This document shows, one piece after another, positions 1 through 8,983 of a stretch of DNA of 64,000 nucleotides (position 1 is its first letter; every line of letters starts with the position of its first letter). The DNA is taken from the NCBI RefSeq assembly GCF_900215205.1, contig NZ_OBDY01000008.1, positions 277,550 through 341,549 of the forward strand. Direction: 5' to 3'. The position numbers and the translations under genes are program-made. Origin of the DNA: Paractinoplanes atraurantiacus. GTDB taxonomy: Bacteria; Actinomycetota; Actinomycetes; Mycobacteriales; Micromonosporaceae. The notes beneath the pieces are model-generated. The model had not been told where the DNA came from and made no database searches. It saw only the letters and a list, made by a program, of their open reading frames with translations.

Positions 1-483
1 GCCCACCGGCTGGTGCTCGGCGTGGGCCGGGCCCACGAGGGGGTCGGCGGGCTGATGCGCTCGGCGGCCGAGGCCCGCCTGGCCGCCCACGTGGCCCGCG
101 AGGCCGGCGCCGGGTCGGTGCAGTGGTTCGACCAGGTCGGTGCGGCGGCCGCGCTGGCCTGGCTGCCCACCACCGAGATCGCCCAGGTGGCCGACCTGAC
201 CCTGGCCGAGCTGATGGCGGCGAAGGACCGGGCGCCGCTCGTGCAGACGGTGCTGGCGGTCCTCGACGCGGGCGGCTCGCTGAGCCAGGCCTCGCAACAG
301 CTGGGCGTGCACCGCAACACGGTGCTGGCCCGGCTCGCGCGGGCCCGGCAACTCGGCCTGACCTACGACGAGCCGGGCCAGCGGCTGGCCCTGCACGTGC
401 TGTGTTACGCGCTCACGACGCTGTGGAACCGATCGGCTCAGCCGGACCGATCCCGTAGCGGGAGCGAGCCGTCTCGGCCGTGA
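1..483 (+). CDS. PucR-family transcriptional regulator, C-terminal part
   Basis: The reading frame is open from the first base, so the gene starts outside the window and only about 160 C-terminal residues are seen. The segment LDAGGSLSQASQQLGVHRNT followed by VLARLARARQLGL is the PucR C-terminal helix-turn-helix (HTH_30), in which a Ser-Gln-Ala-Ser/HRNT pair marks the recognition helix. The family regulates purine, amino-acid and hydantoin catabolism. The convergent hydantoinase genes next door fit that role, though regulation of them is inferred. The last 71 bases (413-483) lie antisense to the 3' end of hyuB. The final 20 residues are Ser/Arg/Pro-rich and look like readthrough into that overlap. 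Confidence 0.85.
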   Translation, partial: AHRLVLGVGRAHEGVGGLMRSAAEARLAAHVAREAGAGSVQWFDQVGAAAALAWLPTTEIAQVADLTLAELMAAKDRAPLVQTVLAVLDAGGSLSQASQQLGVHRNTVLARLARARQLGLTYDEPGQRLALHVLCYALTTLWNRSAQPDRSRSGSEPSRP

Positions 484-2101
484 TGTTGCGGTCGAGCACG
501 TCGGCCCGGACGTCCTCGGCCGACCGTTCGATGGGGTCGCCGTAGCCGCCCCCGCCGCCCGTGGCACACCGTACGACGTCACCCTTCTTGATCTTCATGC
601 CGTTGATCTTCAAGATCCGCCGCTCGTCCTCGCGGCCCGGATTGATCACGACCTCGGGGCCGACCGCGTCCTCGCCGCCGAACAGGCCCCAGGCGGGCTG
701 CCGCGACCGCTCGAACCACAGCGACACCGACATGTCGGTCTGCGCCTCGTACTCGCGGATCACGCCGTTGCCGCCGCGCCACCGTCCCGAGCCGCCCGAG
801 TCGGGACGGATCCGGTATTCGGTGATCCGCCACGGGTACCGGGTCTCGTGCACCTCGATCGGAATGTCCTTGAGCGAGCCGTTCACGTTGTTGATCAGGG
901 CGCTCTCGCCGTCCGAGCCGTTCCAGGCGCCCCAGCCGCCGACCGTGGCCTCCAGGCTGACGAAGTCGCGGCTGACCCGTGGATCCGTACCCGAGCTCAG
1001 AATGATCATCGAATCGCCGTGCGAAGCGCCGGCCACCTGGTCGGGCAGCGCCGGGGCGAGCGCCCGGGCCACCATGTCGATGAGCAGGCCGAGGTGGGAG
1101 AAGTACCACTGGCAGGCGGCCGGCGACCGCGCGCCGAGGACCGAGCCCTCCCGCACCTGGGTGGTCATCGACCGGAACGAGCCGCCGTTGCCGGGCAGGT
1201 CCGGGCTGACCAGCAGCTTGTAGCCGACGCGCAGGGCCGACACGGCCTGCGAGACGCCGCAGTTGACCGGGCCCACGGTCTGGTCGGCCGACTCCGTGAC
1301 GTCGAAGTCGATACCCTCGCCGGTCACGGTGATCTTCAGGCGGATCGGGATCGGGGTGTCCAGGTCGATGCCGTCGTTGTCGAGCACGCCCTCGGCGGTG
1401 TAGACGCCGTCCGGGATCTTGGCGATGACCGCGCGCTCCAGGAGCTCGGTCTGGTGGAAGATCTCGTCGCGCGCGGCTTCGAGAGTGTCCAGCCCGAACC
1501 GCCTTACGATCTCCTGAAGTCGCCTCTCGCCCATCTGGATGCAGGCCATCATGGCGTGCATGTCGCCGGTGGTGGGATAGGGAAAGCGCACGTTGGTGCC
1601 GATCGTGTCGATGACCGCGCGTTCCTCCGTACCACCGGAAACCAGTTTCTGAGGCCCGAGCCGCAGGCCCTCCTGGAAGATCGAGATCGAGTCCATCGAA
1701 CCGCCGGGGTCCTTGGAGCCGACGTCGATCCAGTGAGCGCGGCTCGCGGTGAAGCCGACCAGGGTCTCGTCGACGAAGACGGGGCCGAAGATGGTGACGT
1801 CGTTGAGGTGCGTGCCGCCGAGGTAGCTGTCGTTGAGGATCCACACGTCGCCCGCCTGCCACACCTCGCGGCCGAAGCGCTCCTCGGTGGCCAGGGTGCA
1901 GGTCTCCAGGTTGCCCAGGAAGATCGGCAGGCCGGCCGACTGGCCGAGGACCTGGTGGTCGGCGTCGAGCAGGGCGACCACGCAGTCGCCGCACTCATAG
2001 ATGATCGGGGTGTACGCCGAGCGGATCAGCGTGGCGTTCATGTCGTCGGCGGCCGCGTTGAGCGCGTTCCGGATGATTTCGACGGTGACCGGGTCGATCA
2101 T
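413..2101 (-). CDS. hyuB: Hydantoinase B/oxoprolinase family protein (HyuB-like)
   Basis: This 562-residue protein matches the N-methylhydantoinase B / acetone carboxylase alpha / 5-oxoprolinase B family in length and motifs. It starts MIDPVTVEIIRNAL, has the early YSPI-like segment SAYTPIIYECGDC, and ends with the glycine-rich GGGGGYGDPIERSAEDVRADV segment typical of the family. With HyuA it forms an ATP-dependent cytoplasmic enzyme that opens cyclic amides such as hydantoins or 5-oxoproline; the exact substrate cannot be read from sequence. Its ATG overlaps the hyuA stop in an ATGA junction, so the two are translationally coupled. The 3' end overlaps the convergent PucR-type gene by 71 bases. 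Confidence 0.9.
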   Translation of the reverse strand: MIDPVTVEIIRNALNAAADDMNATLIRSAYTPIIYECGDCVVALLDADHQVLGQSAGLPIFLGNLETCTLATEERFGREVWQAGDVWILNDSYLGGTHLNDVTIFGPVFVDETLVGFTASRAHWIDVGSKDPGGSMDSISIFQEGLRLGPQKLVSGGTEERAVIDTIGTNVRFPYPTTGDMHAMMACIQMGERRLQEIVRRFGLDTLEAARDEIFHQTELLERAVIAKIPDGVYTAEGVLDNDGIDLDTPIPIRLKITVTGEGIDFDVTESADQTVGPVNCGVSQAVSALRVGYKLLVSPDLPGNGGSFRSMTTQVREGSVLGARSPAACQWYFSHLGLLIDMVARALAPALPDQVAGASHGDSMIILSSGTDPRVSRDFVSLEATVGGWGAWNGSDGESALINNVNGSLKDIPIEVHETRYPWRITEYRIRPDSGGSGRWRGGNGVIREYEAQTDMSVSLWFERSRQPAWGLFGGEDAVGPEVVINPGREDERRILKINGMKIKKGDVVRCATGGGGGYGDPIERSAEDVRADVLDRNITAETARSRYGIGPAEPIGSTAS

Positions 2102-4131
2102 GCGTTCTCGTCCTTCCTGATCACGAGCGAGCCGATGTCGTCGACGCTCACGCCGTAGCCGGGCGGCACGACCGTGGTGGCGGTGTCCTCGACGATCACG
2201 GCGGGGCCGGCGAAGGTGTGGCCGACGAAGAGGTCGTCGCGGCGTACGACAACGGTGTCCGTTTTATCGCCATCGAAGATCACCGGGCGGATGTCGTGCG
2301 GGAACTCTGCTGTGGTTGCCGCGGGCCATTTCTGCGGCTCAGTACGGCCGAGATCCCCGAAGGCGGCGGTGCGCAGCGCGACGAATTCGATCGGCGCGCC
2401 CAGGTTGGCGTGGCCGTAGCGGGACTTGTGCAGGTCGGCGAAGCGCTGGGCCACGTTCGGCAGGAAGTCGTCGTCGTTGGGCTCGTCGGCGCTGGTCAGT
2501 GGCACTGTGAGGGTGTATTCCTGCGCTGCGTACCGGATGTCGACGGCGTGCGTCGCGCTGCGTCGCTCGCTTTCCACTCCCTCGCTGCCGAGTGTGGCGA
2601 GACCGTCGTTCTCCATCTGAGTCAATTTTTCGGACATATCGGATTTACTTAGGTCCTGATCCAGGAAGAAGTACGGCTCGGTCCAGTCCTGCCGGATGCG
2701 CGTCTGCAACATGCCCCAGGCCGAGAACGCGCCCGGGAAACGCGGCACGACCGTCTCGGCGATGCCGAGCTCGCGGGCCAGGAAGACGGCGTGCATCGGA
2801 CCGGCCCCGCCGAAGGCGACCAGCGCCGACTCGCGCGGCTCGATGCCCCGCGAGACCGTGATGGTGCGGATCGCCTGGGCCATCTTGGAGTTCGCGACGT
2901 CGCAGATGCCCTCGGCCATCGCCGTGGTGGTCATCCCGAACACCTCGGCCAGCCCGTCCACGGCCTTCGACGCCGCGTCGGTGTCGAGCGTCATCTGCCC
3001 GCCGGCGAAACCCTCCGGGTCGATGCGGCCCAGCACCAGGTTGGCGTCGGTCACGGTCGGCTCGGTGCCGCCGCGGTCGTAGCAGGCCGGTCCGGGCCGG
3101 GCGCCCGCGCTGCGCGGCCCGACCCGCAGGCCGCCGGCCTCGGCCCAGGCCACCGAGCCGCCACCGGCGCCGACCGTGTGGATGTTGACCACGCTCATCA
3201 GCATCGGCAGGCCCTCGAGCTGCGCCTCGGCCGACACGTCGGGTTCGCCGTCGACGATCAGCGACACGTCGAAGCTGGTGCCGCCCATGTCGACGCCGAT
3301 CAGGTGCGGCCGACCGGTCTGCCGGGACAGCTCGGCGCAGGCGATCGCGCCACCGACCGGGCCGGACAGCAGCGTCTGCAGCGGGCGGCGGCGGGCCGAC
3401 TCGGCGGTCAGGATGCCGCCCGACGACTGCATGACGTGCAGCGGCACCCGCAGCCCTCGGTCTTCGAGCCGCCCTTCCAGGTCGAGGAGATAACGGCGGA
3501 CGATCGGGCCGGTGTACGCCTCGACGACCGCCGACGACGTACGTTCGTACTCCCGCCATTCCTTCGCCGCCTCGTGCGACACCGAGACCGTGACGTCCTC
3601 GCCCAGCTCCTCGTGCAGGATCTCCCGGGCCCGCAGCTCGTGGGCCGGGTTCTTGTAGCTGAACAGGAACGCGATGGCGACGGCGCCGGTGACCCGCTTG
3701 GCCGCCGCCCGCACCGCGTCCTCGTCCAGCGGCACGAGCTCGGTGCCGTCGGCCGCGATGCGCCCGCCGATGCCGACCACGTCCCGGCGCGGCACCAGCG
3801 GCGCCGGCTTGCGGTAGTGCAGGTCGTAGAGCCGGGTCCGCGGGCCGCGCGCGATGTGGTAGCTGTCCTCCACGCCCGCGGTGCCCAGCAACAGCACGGG
3901 CACGCCGCGGCGCTCCAGGAACGCGTTGAGGCCCTGGGTCGTGCCGTGCACCAGGAAGTCGATGCCGGACGGCTCCTCGACCACCGCGCCCAGCCCGGCC
4001 AGCACGCCCTCGCTCAGGTTGCCCGGCGTGGTCGACGCCTTGGTGGCCGCGAACGTCCCGCTGTCCTGGTCGTACGTCACGACGTCGGTGAACGTGCCAC
4101 CGATGTCCATCGCTACTCGATACCGCCCCAT
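2098..4131 (-). CDS. hyuA: Hydantoinase A/oxoprolinase family protein (HyuA-like)
   Basis: This 677-residue protein is the ATP-binding subunit partner of HyuB. The N-terminus MGRYRVAMDIGGTFTDVV holds the phosphate-1 motif of the actin/ASKHA fold, and GVDMGGTSFDVSLI near the middle is the second family signature. A GAGGGSVAW segment follows. The start at 4131 was chosen because a GAGGGAGAG ribosome-binding site lies just upstream and the ASKHA motif begins at once; the frame stays open about 100 codons further upstream but that part is low-complexity and not family-like. It is the first gene of a hyuAB operon, divergent from an M17 peptidase. Confidence 0.9.
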   Translation of the reverse strand: MGRYRVAMDIGGTFTDVVTYDQDSGTFAATKASTTPGNLSEGVLAGLGAVVEEPSGIDFLVHGTTQGLNAFLERRGVPVLLLGTAGVEDSYHIARGPRTRLYDLHYRKPAPLVPRRDVVGIGGRIAADGTELVPLDEDAVRAAAKRVTGAVAIAFLFSYKNPAHELRAREILHEELGEDVTVSVSHEAAKEWREYERTSSAVVEAYTGPIVRRYLLDLEGRLEDRGLRVPLHVMQSSGGILTAESARRRPLQTLLSGPVGGAIACAELSRQTGRPHLIGVDMGGTSFDVSLIVDGEPDVSAEAQLEGLPMLMSVVNIHTVGAGGGSVAWAEAGGLRVGPRSAGARPGPACYDRGGTEPTVTDANLVLGRIDPEGFAGGQMTLDTDAASKAVDGLAEVFGMTTTAMAEGICDVANSKMAQAIRTITVSRGIEPRESALVAFGGAGPMHAVFLARELGIAETVVPRFPGAFSAWGMLQTRIRQDWTEPYFFLDQDLSKSDMSEKLTQMENDGLATLGSEGVESERRSATHAVDIRYAAQEYTLTVPLTSADEPNDDDFLPNVAQRFADLHKSRYGHANLGAPIEFVALRTAAFGDLGRTEPQKWPAATTAEFPHDIRPVIFDGDKTDTVVVRRDDLFVGHTFAGPAVIVEDTATTVVPPGYGVSVDDIGSLVIRKDENA

Positions 4132-4265
4132 CTGCTCTCCCTCGATCGGTGCAAGCAAGCTAGGAGCGGGCACCGCCGGGCAAGTGTGCGCGGGGCCCAG
4201 CCCGGCCGCGCCGCCGCGTGCTTCGCGCACGATCGCCGCTCCGGGCGGCTGGCCAGACTGCGGCC

Positions 4266-5255
4266 ATGACAGTCTTCGCGAAGCGCGACCGCCGGGCGGA
4301 AATCGACACGGCCATCGATGCGGTGACCTCCTCGGGAAGCGCCGGCGACGCGGTCCGGCTGGCCCAACTGCTGACCAGCGCCCCGCCCAACCTGCTGACC
4401 CCGGCCGCGGCCGCTTCCTGGGCGTCATCCCTTCCCGGATTGACCGCCACGGTGCTCGACGCGGCCGACTTCGGCGCGCTGTCGGCCATCGGAGGAGGCT
4501 CGTCCAACGCTCCGCAGATGGTGCGGCTCGACTATCTGTCGGCGTCGCCGTCCGTGGCGCTGGTGGGCAAGGGCATCACCTTCGACAGCGGAGGCCTCTC
4601 GCTGAAATCCCCGGCCGCCATGCAGTCGATGCGGATGGACGTGGCCGGCGCCGCCACCGTCCTGGCCGTCATGGCCGCCCTGCCCGCGGCCGGCTGCACG
4701 ATCCCGGTCACGGCGGTGCTGCCGTTCGCCGAGAACCTGCCCGGCCCGGGCGCGGCCCGCCCCGGCGACGTGGTCACCGCCTGGAACGGCACCGAGATCC
4801 AGATCCTGGACACCGACTTCGAGGGCCGGGTGATCCTGGCCGACGCGCTGGCCCTGGCCGCCTCACTGTCACCGTCCCTGCTGATCGACCTGGCCACGCT
4901 GACCTATCAGGCCGAGATCGCCCTGGGCCCCGAGATCGCCGCCGTCTTCGGCCGCGACGATCGCGCTGTCGAGCGCTTCCTGGCCGCCGCGTCCAAGGCA
5001 GGCGAGCCGATGTGGCGGCTGCCGTACGACGAGCGCTACATAGACCAGGTCCGCACTCCGTACGGCGTACGAAACCACCCCTTGCACGACTCCGGACGCG
5101 CCATCACCGCCGCCCTGTTCCTCGGCGAGTTCGTGCCGCCCTCAGTCCCGTGGGTGCACTGCGACATGACCGGCCCGGCCTGGAAGGGCGACGCCTCCCT
5201 GGACGGCGCCACCGGCTTCGGAGCCCGCACCCTGTTACGGCTGTTACTTGCGTGA
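4266..5255 (+). CDS. M17 (leucyl) aminopeptidase-like protein lacking the N-terminal domain
   Basis: The 329-residue product carries the M17 catalytic motifs. VGKGITFDSGG supplies the first metal-binding Lys and Asp, SMRMDVAGAA supplies the next Asp, and DTDFEGRV is a variant of NTDAEGR that keeps the Asp, Glu and Arg. All core metal and catalytic residues therefore look present. Typical family members are 480-500 residues with a separate N-terminal domain. Here the protein begins at the family segment (A)PPNLLTP that opens the catalytic domain, so the N-terminal half is missing or replaced by about 35 residues. The ATG at 4266 begins a protein-like N-terminus; an upstream ATG at 4218 is less likely. 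Divergent from hyuAB, it may help degrade peptides released from cyclic amides (inference). Confidence 0.8.
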   Translation: MTVFAKRDRRAEIDTAIDAVTSSGSAGDAVRLAQLLTSAPPNLLTPAAAASWASSLPGLTATVLDAADFGALSAIGGGSSNAPQMVRLDYLSASPSVALVGKGITFDSGGLSLKSPAAMQSMRMDVAGAATVLAVMAALPAAGCTIPVTAVLPFAENLPGPGAARPGDVVTAWNGTEIQILDTDFEGRVILADALALAASLSPSLLIDLATLTYQAEIALGPEIAAVFGRDDRAVERFLAAASKAGEPMWRLPYDERYIDQVRTPYGVRNHPLHDSGRAITAALFLGEFVPPSVPWVHCDMTGPAWKGDASLDGATGFGARTLLRLLLA

Positions 5256-5345
5256 TGGACGGCACCCAATTGTTCATCGCGGTTTCGTGGTTACCCACAG
5301 GTCGGCGCAATAGGTTGAGCCTGAAAGCAAAACCGAGGGGGGACC

Positions 5346-6170
5346 ATGGGTTTCATCACCACCAATGACGGTGTCGAGATCTTCTACAAGGACTGGGGAT
5401 CGGGTCAGCCGATCGTGTTCAGCCACGGATGGCCGCTGTCGTCCGATGACTGGGACGCGCAGCTGATGTTCTTCCTGCAGCGCGGCTACCGGGTCATCGC
5501 GCACGACCGCCGGGGGCACGGCCGCTCGGCGCAGGTCGCCGACGGCCACGACATGGACCACTACGCGGACGACCTGGCCGCGCTGACCGCCCACCTCGAC
5601 CTGCGCGACGCCGTTCACGTCGGGCACTCGACCGGTGGTGGCGAGGTCGCGCACTACATCGCCCGCCACGGCGAGTCGCGCGTCGCCAAGGCGGTGCTGA
5701 TCAGCGCCGTACCGCCGATCATGGTGCAGACCGAGGCCAACCCGGGCGGCCTGCCCAAGAGCGTCTTCGACGGCATCCAGGAGCAGGTGGCGACGAACCG
5801 CTCGGTCTTCTACCGCGACCTGCCGGCCACCGCGTTCTACGGCTTCAACCGTGACGGCGTCGAGCCGATCGAGGCCATCATCCAGAACTGGTGGCGCCAG
5901 GGCATGATGGGCGGCGCCAAGGCCCACTACGACGGCGTGGTCGCGTTCTCGCAGACCGACTTCACCGAGGACCTCAAGAAGATCACGGTCCCGGTCCTGG
6001 TCATGCACGGCGACGACGACCAGGTCGTCCCGTACGCCGACTCGGGCCCGCTCTCGGCCAAGCTCGTGCAGAACGGCACGCTCAAGACGTACGCGGGCTT
6101 CCCGCACGGCATGCCCACCACGCAGGCCGCCGTCATCAACGCCGACCTGCTGGAGTTCATCCAGTCCTGA
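5346..6170 (+). CDS. Alpha/beta hydrolase, cofactor-free chloroperoxidase type
   Basis: A 274-residue alpha/beta-hydrolase closely resembles bacterial non-haem chloroperoxidases and arylesterases. It begins MGFITTNDGVEIFYKDWGSG, has the oxyanion segment FSHGWPLS, and carries the nucleophile elbow HVGHSTGGGE with Ser95. The acid lies in VMHGDDDQVVPY and the catalytic His in FPHGMPTT. Members hydrolyse esters and, with peracids, show halogenating activity in vitro; the natural substrate is unknown. A GAGGGGGGACC sequence immediately precedes the ATG. The gene stands alone and ends in a strong hairpin terminator at 6186-6218. Confidence 0.88.
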   Translation: MGFITTNDGVEIFYKDWGSGQPIVFSHGWPLSSDDWDAQLMFFLQRGYRVIAHDRRGHGRSAQVADGHDMDHYADDLAALTAHLDLRDAVHVGHSTGGGEVAHYIARHGESRVAKAVLISAVPPIMVQTEANPGGLPKSVFDGIQEQVATNRSVFYRDLPATAFYGFNRDGVEPIEAIIQNWWRQGMMGGAKAHYDGVVAFSQTDFTEDLKKITVPVLVMHGDDDQVVPYADSGPLSAKLVQNGTLKTYAGFPHGMPTTQAAVINADLLEFIQS

Positions 6171-6185
6171 CGTGCACACGTCCAC

Positions 6186-6218
6186 AAAGGCCGCCGGGGC
6201 ATCCCTCCGGCGGCCTTT
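6186..6218. terminator. Hairpin terminator
   Basis: A perfect 12-bp inverted repeat (AAAGGCCGCCGG and its complement) flanks a 9-base loop 15 bases after the chloroperoxidase-type stop codon. The arms end in AAA/TTT, giving a short U run, so it could work in either direction. Confidence 0.8.
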
Positions 6219-6221
6219 GCC

Positions 6222-6673
6222 GTGTCGCGCCCCGGCGCCCAGGCCGCGTGGGCGTGTGCGGTCCGGCGCAGGAACGCCTCCAGGCCGGCCAGATCGTCGG
6301 TGTTGATGTGGTCGACGTCCGCGGCGACCAGTTCGCGCCACAGGGCCTCACGTTCCGGGCCGGAGGCGTCGGGGGTGGCCCAGAAGCGCACGCGCTGCCG
6401 GTTGGCGTGGGCATCACGGACGAACTGCCGCAGCTTCGTGCGCTCCGCGGCCGGCATCGGGCCCACGCCCTGCCACGTGAACAGGTTGGTCCAGTTGTCG
6501 CTGATCAGCGGGATGAGGCCGGCCGGCGCACCCGAGCCGAGGTCGGCGGCACGGCCGTCGTAGAAGGCGTACCGCACCCGCTGCGCGGCCATCAGGTCGC
6601 GCGGCCGGTCACCGCTGATCACGACGGTCACGGCATTTTCCAGGACCCGGCCATTGGTGTACGACTCGACGAG
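6222..6673 (-). pseudogene. Remnant of a PI-PLC/glycerophosphodiester phosphodiesterase-like gene
   Basis: The reverse strand encodes a stretch resembling the C-terminal half of phosphatidylinositol-specific phospholipase C / GDPD-like proteins: VTVVISGDRPRDLMAAQRVR, then LIPLISDNW, RVRFWATPD and DHINTDDLAGLEAFLRR. Family-like sequence (YTNGRVLENA) continues upstream of the first usable start, a GTG at 6631, up to a stop at 6674-6676. The roughly 120-residue N-terminal half with the catalytic histidines is absent. At the 3' side no stop occurs, and the frame runs through the neighbouring terminator into the opposite-strand hydrolase gene as far as 5927. Both ends therefore look lost, and a functional product is unlikely. 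Confidence 0.65.
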
Positions 6674-6775
6674 TCATGCCGCGACGCTAACGACACATCG
6701 TGAATCGTCGATGACGTGCGCATGGTTACAGGTGGAGCCCGGGCGTCCTTTCCGGGGCGGTGCCAGGATCGAAGA

Positions 6776-7663
6776 ATGAATCAGGAGCAGCTGGCGAAGG
6801 TCGGGTCGGGGACGGGATTTCTCGCGGCGCTGGATCAGAGCGGTGGGAGCACGCCCAAGGCGCTCGAGCAGTACGGGGTGGCGGAGTCGGCGTACTCGGA
6901 TGATGATCAGATGTTCGATCTCATGCACGAGTTCCGGGCGCGGATCATCTCGGCGCCGGCGTTCGGTGGGGATCGGGTGCTGGCGGCGATCCTGTTCGAA
7001 CAGACGATGGAGCGTGAGGTCGACGGGGTGGCCGTGCCGGCGTACCTCTGGGGTCGCAAGCAGGTTGTGCCGTTTGTGAAAGTCGATGAGGGGCTGGCCG
7101 CGGAGAAGGACGGCGTGCGGCTGATGAAGCCGTTCACCAGGCTCGACGGGCTGCTCGAGCGGGCGACGCGCCGCGGGGTGTTCGGGACGAAGATGCGGTC
7201 GTTCATCGCCGGGCCCGACCGCGGGGGCGTCGCGGCGGTGCTCGATCAGCAGTTCGACTATGCCGGGCGGATTCTGGACGCGGGGCTCGTGCCGATCATC
7301 GAGCCCGAGGTCGACATTCACAGCGGCGGCAAGGCGGCGGCCGAGGAGCTGCTGCTGGCCGGCATCGTCGACCGGCTGGCGGGTGTGCCGGACGGGCGGC
7401 AGGTGATGCTCAAGCTGTCGATTCCGAGCCAGGACGACTTCTACGCGGGGCTGATCGCGCACCCCAAGGTGCTGCGCGTGGTCGCGCTCTCCGGCGGCTA
7501 CACGCAGGCCGAGGCCGACGAGCGGCTCGCGCGCAACCGCGGGCTGATCGCCAGTTTCTCGCGGGCGCTGACCCAGGATCTGCGCCGGGACCAGAGCGAC
7601 GCCGAGTTCAACCGGGTGCTCGACAAGGCGATCGGGGACATCTATCGAGCGTCGGCCGCCTGA
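6776..7663 (+). CDS. Class I fructose-bisphosphate aldolase
   Basis: The 295-residue protein matches bacterial class I fructose-bisphosphate aldolases, which cleave fructose 1,6-bisphosphate through a lysine Schiff base in glycolysis and gluconeogenesis. Diagnostic segments are FLAALDQSGGSTPKALEQYG at the N-terminus, LVPIIEPEVDIHS near the middle, VMLKLSIPSQDDFY with an active-site lysine, and VVALSGGYTQAEAD. Length and ends agree with the family. The start at 6776 was chosen because the conserved MNQEQL/GSGTGFLAALDQSG region begins there; the frame extends to 6716 without family-like sequence. The gene appears monocistronic. Confidence 0.92.
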   Translation: MNQEQLAKVGSGTGFLAALDQSGGSTPKALEQYGVAESAYSDDDQMFDLMHEFRARIISAPAFGGDRVLAAILFEQTMEREVDGVAVPAYLWGRKQVVPFVKVDEGLAAEKDGVRLMKPFTRLDGLLERATRRGVFGTKMRSFIAGPDRGGVAAVLDQQFDYAGRILDAGLVPIIEPEVDIHSGGKAAAEELLLAGIVDRLAGVPDGRQVMLKLSIPSQDDFYAGLIAHPKVLRVVALSGGYTQAEADERLARNRGLIASFSRALTQDLRRDQSDAEFNRVLDKAIGDIYRASAA

Positions 7664-7837
7664 CGCGGCGGCCGTCACCGTCGAAGGCGCCGATTCGTTC
7701 TATGGCCGTGATCAGAACCGCGCCGTGGGCACCGTCCGGACATCGGCCGTTGGTCTTGTTGACCATCACCGTTTCGGCTGATGCCGGGAAGAGTTCCACC
7801 GAGCATCATGGTCCGATCTGATCGAGAAAGTGTGACC

Positions 7838-8014
7838 ATGTTCAGGACTATTGACGCCGACTCCCGCTCGGCCACCGCGAACGAGATCGCCGCCCGCCTG
7901 CGCGCCCAGTATGTAGCCAGCGGCGACCGCGCCTACCTCCATGCCGCCGCGATCGCGCTGGGACAGGCGTTCCCGGCTGCGACCGCCGCACCGGAGCCGG
8001 CGCCCGCGAGCTGA
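7838..8014 (+). CDS. Small hypothetical protein (58 residues)
   Basis: An ATG preceded by GAGAAAG opens a 58-residue frame whose sequence (TANEIAARLRAQYVASGDRA) predicts an amphipathic helix and an Ala/Pro-rich tail. No family was recognised. It ends 7 bases from the convergent GlxA-type gene. Codon use is consistent with a real high-GC gene, but the short length makes the call uncertain. The 174 bases before it (7664-7837) hold no other feature I can support. Confidence 0.45.
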   Translation: MFRTIDADSRSATANEIAARLRAQYVASGDRAYLHAAAIALGQAFPAATAAPEPAPAS

Positions 8015-8021
8015 GCCGCTT

Positions 8022-8972
8022 TCACCGATCCCGAAACGCTGCGCGGTAGGCCTCGGGGCTGACGCCCCGGGTTCGGCGGAAGTGGCGCTGCAAAGTGTCC
8101 AGGCTGCCGAAACCGCACCGGCGGGCCACTGCGGCGATCGTCGTGCCGGCCCGCTCCAGCAGCTGCTCGGCGCGGCGGACCCGTTGCTCCCGCACCCACG
8201 CGGCCGGCGTCGCGCCGGTCGCGGCCGTGAAGTGCCGGATGAACGTGCGCGGCGACATGGCGGCCCGGACGGCCAGGGCGTTCACCGACAGGTCGGCGTC
8301 CAGGTGGTCGGCCGCCCAGTCGAGCAGCTCGGCCAGGGTCGGCCCGGGGTCGTTCGGCGTCACCGGCCGCCGGGAGAACTGGGCCTGGCCGCCGCTGCGG
8401 TGGGCCGGCACGACCATCTCCCGGGCGACCCGGTTCGCGATGTCGGCGCCGTGGTCGCGGCGGATCAGGTGCAGGCACAGGTCGATCGCGGCCGACGCCC
8501 CGGCGCTGGTGGCGATCGGGCCGTCCACCGCGTAGATCCGGTCGGCGTCGACGGTGACGCGCGGAAACCGGGCGGCCAGATCATCCGTGTACGCCCAGTG
8601 GGTCGTCGCCGTGCGCCCGTCGAGCAGGCCGGCCGCGGCCAGCGTGAACGCGCCCGTGCACAGGGCGGCGACCGTCGCGCCCCGGTCGGCGGCCCGGCGC
8701 AGCGCCGTCACCAGCTCGGGTGAGGGCGGCGGCACCGGCGGGCCGGCCCCGGTCACGATGATCAGGTCGGCCCGGTCGAGGTGGCCGAGCCCGGCGGTCG
8801 GTGTCATCAGGAAGCCGGTCGAGGTGCGCAGCGGGCCGGGCGTCTCGGCGCACACCTCGTAGCGGTAGCGCGGCAGCTCCGGGTCGACCCGGGCCAGCCC
8901 GAAGATCTCGCTGGCGATGCCGAGCTCGAACGCGGGCACCGGCTCGGCGACGACCACGGCGACATCCGTCAT
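8022..8972 (-). CDS. GlxA-family (DJ-1/PfpI + AraC) transcriptional regulator
   Basis: The 316-residue protein joins an N-terminal DJ-1/PfpI-like domain (DVAVVVAEPVPAFELGIASE; ALCTGAFTLAAAGLLDGR carries the nucleophile-elbow Cys) to a C-terminal AraC/XylS pair of helix-turn-helix motifs (LSVNALAVRAAMSPRTFIRH; TIAAVARRCGFGSLDTLQRH). This is the GlxA/FtrA layout of activators that sense small metabolites through the DJ-1 domain. The start at 8972 fits the conserved MTDVAVVV beginning. It is divergent from an EamA exporter across 70 bases that contain a TGGCA repeat array, so it probably controls that exporter. Confidence 0.88.
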   Translation of the reverse strand: MTDVAVVVAEPVPAFELGIASEIFGLARVDPELPRYRYEVCAETPGPLRTSTGFLMTPTAGLGHLDRADLIIVTGAGPPVPPPSPELVTALRRAADRGATVAALCTGAFTLAAAGLLDGRTATTHWAYTDDLAARFPRVTVDADRIYAVDGPIATSAGASAAIDLCLHLIRRDHGADIANRVAREMVVPAHRSGGQAQFSRRPVTPNDPGPTLAELLDWAADHLDADLSVNALAVRAAMSPRTFIRHFTAATGATPAAWVREQRVRRAEQLLERAGTTIAAVARRCGFGSLDTLQRHFRRTRGVSPEAYRAAFRDR

Positions 8973-8983
8973 GCCTCCCAGGA

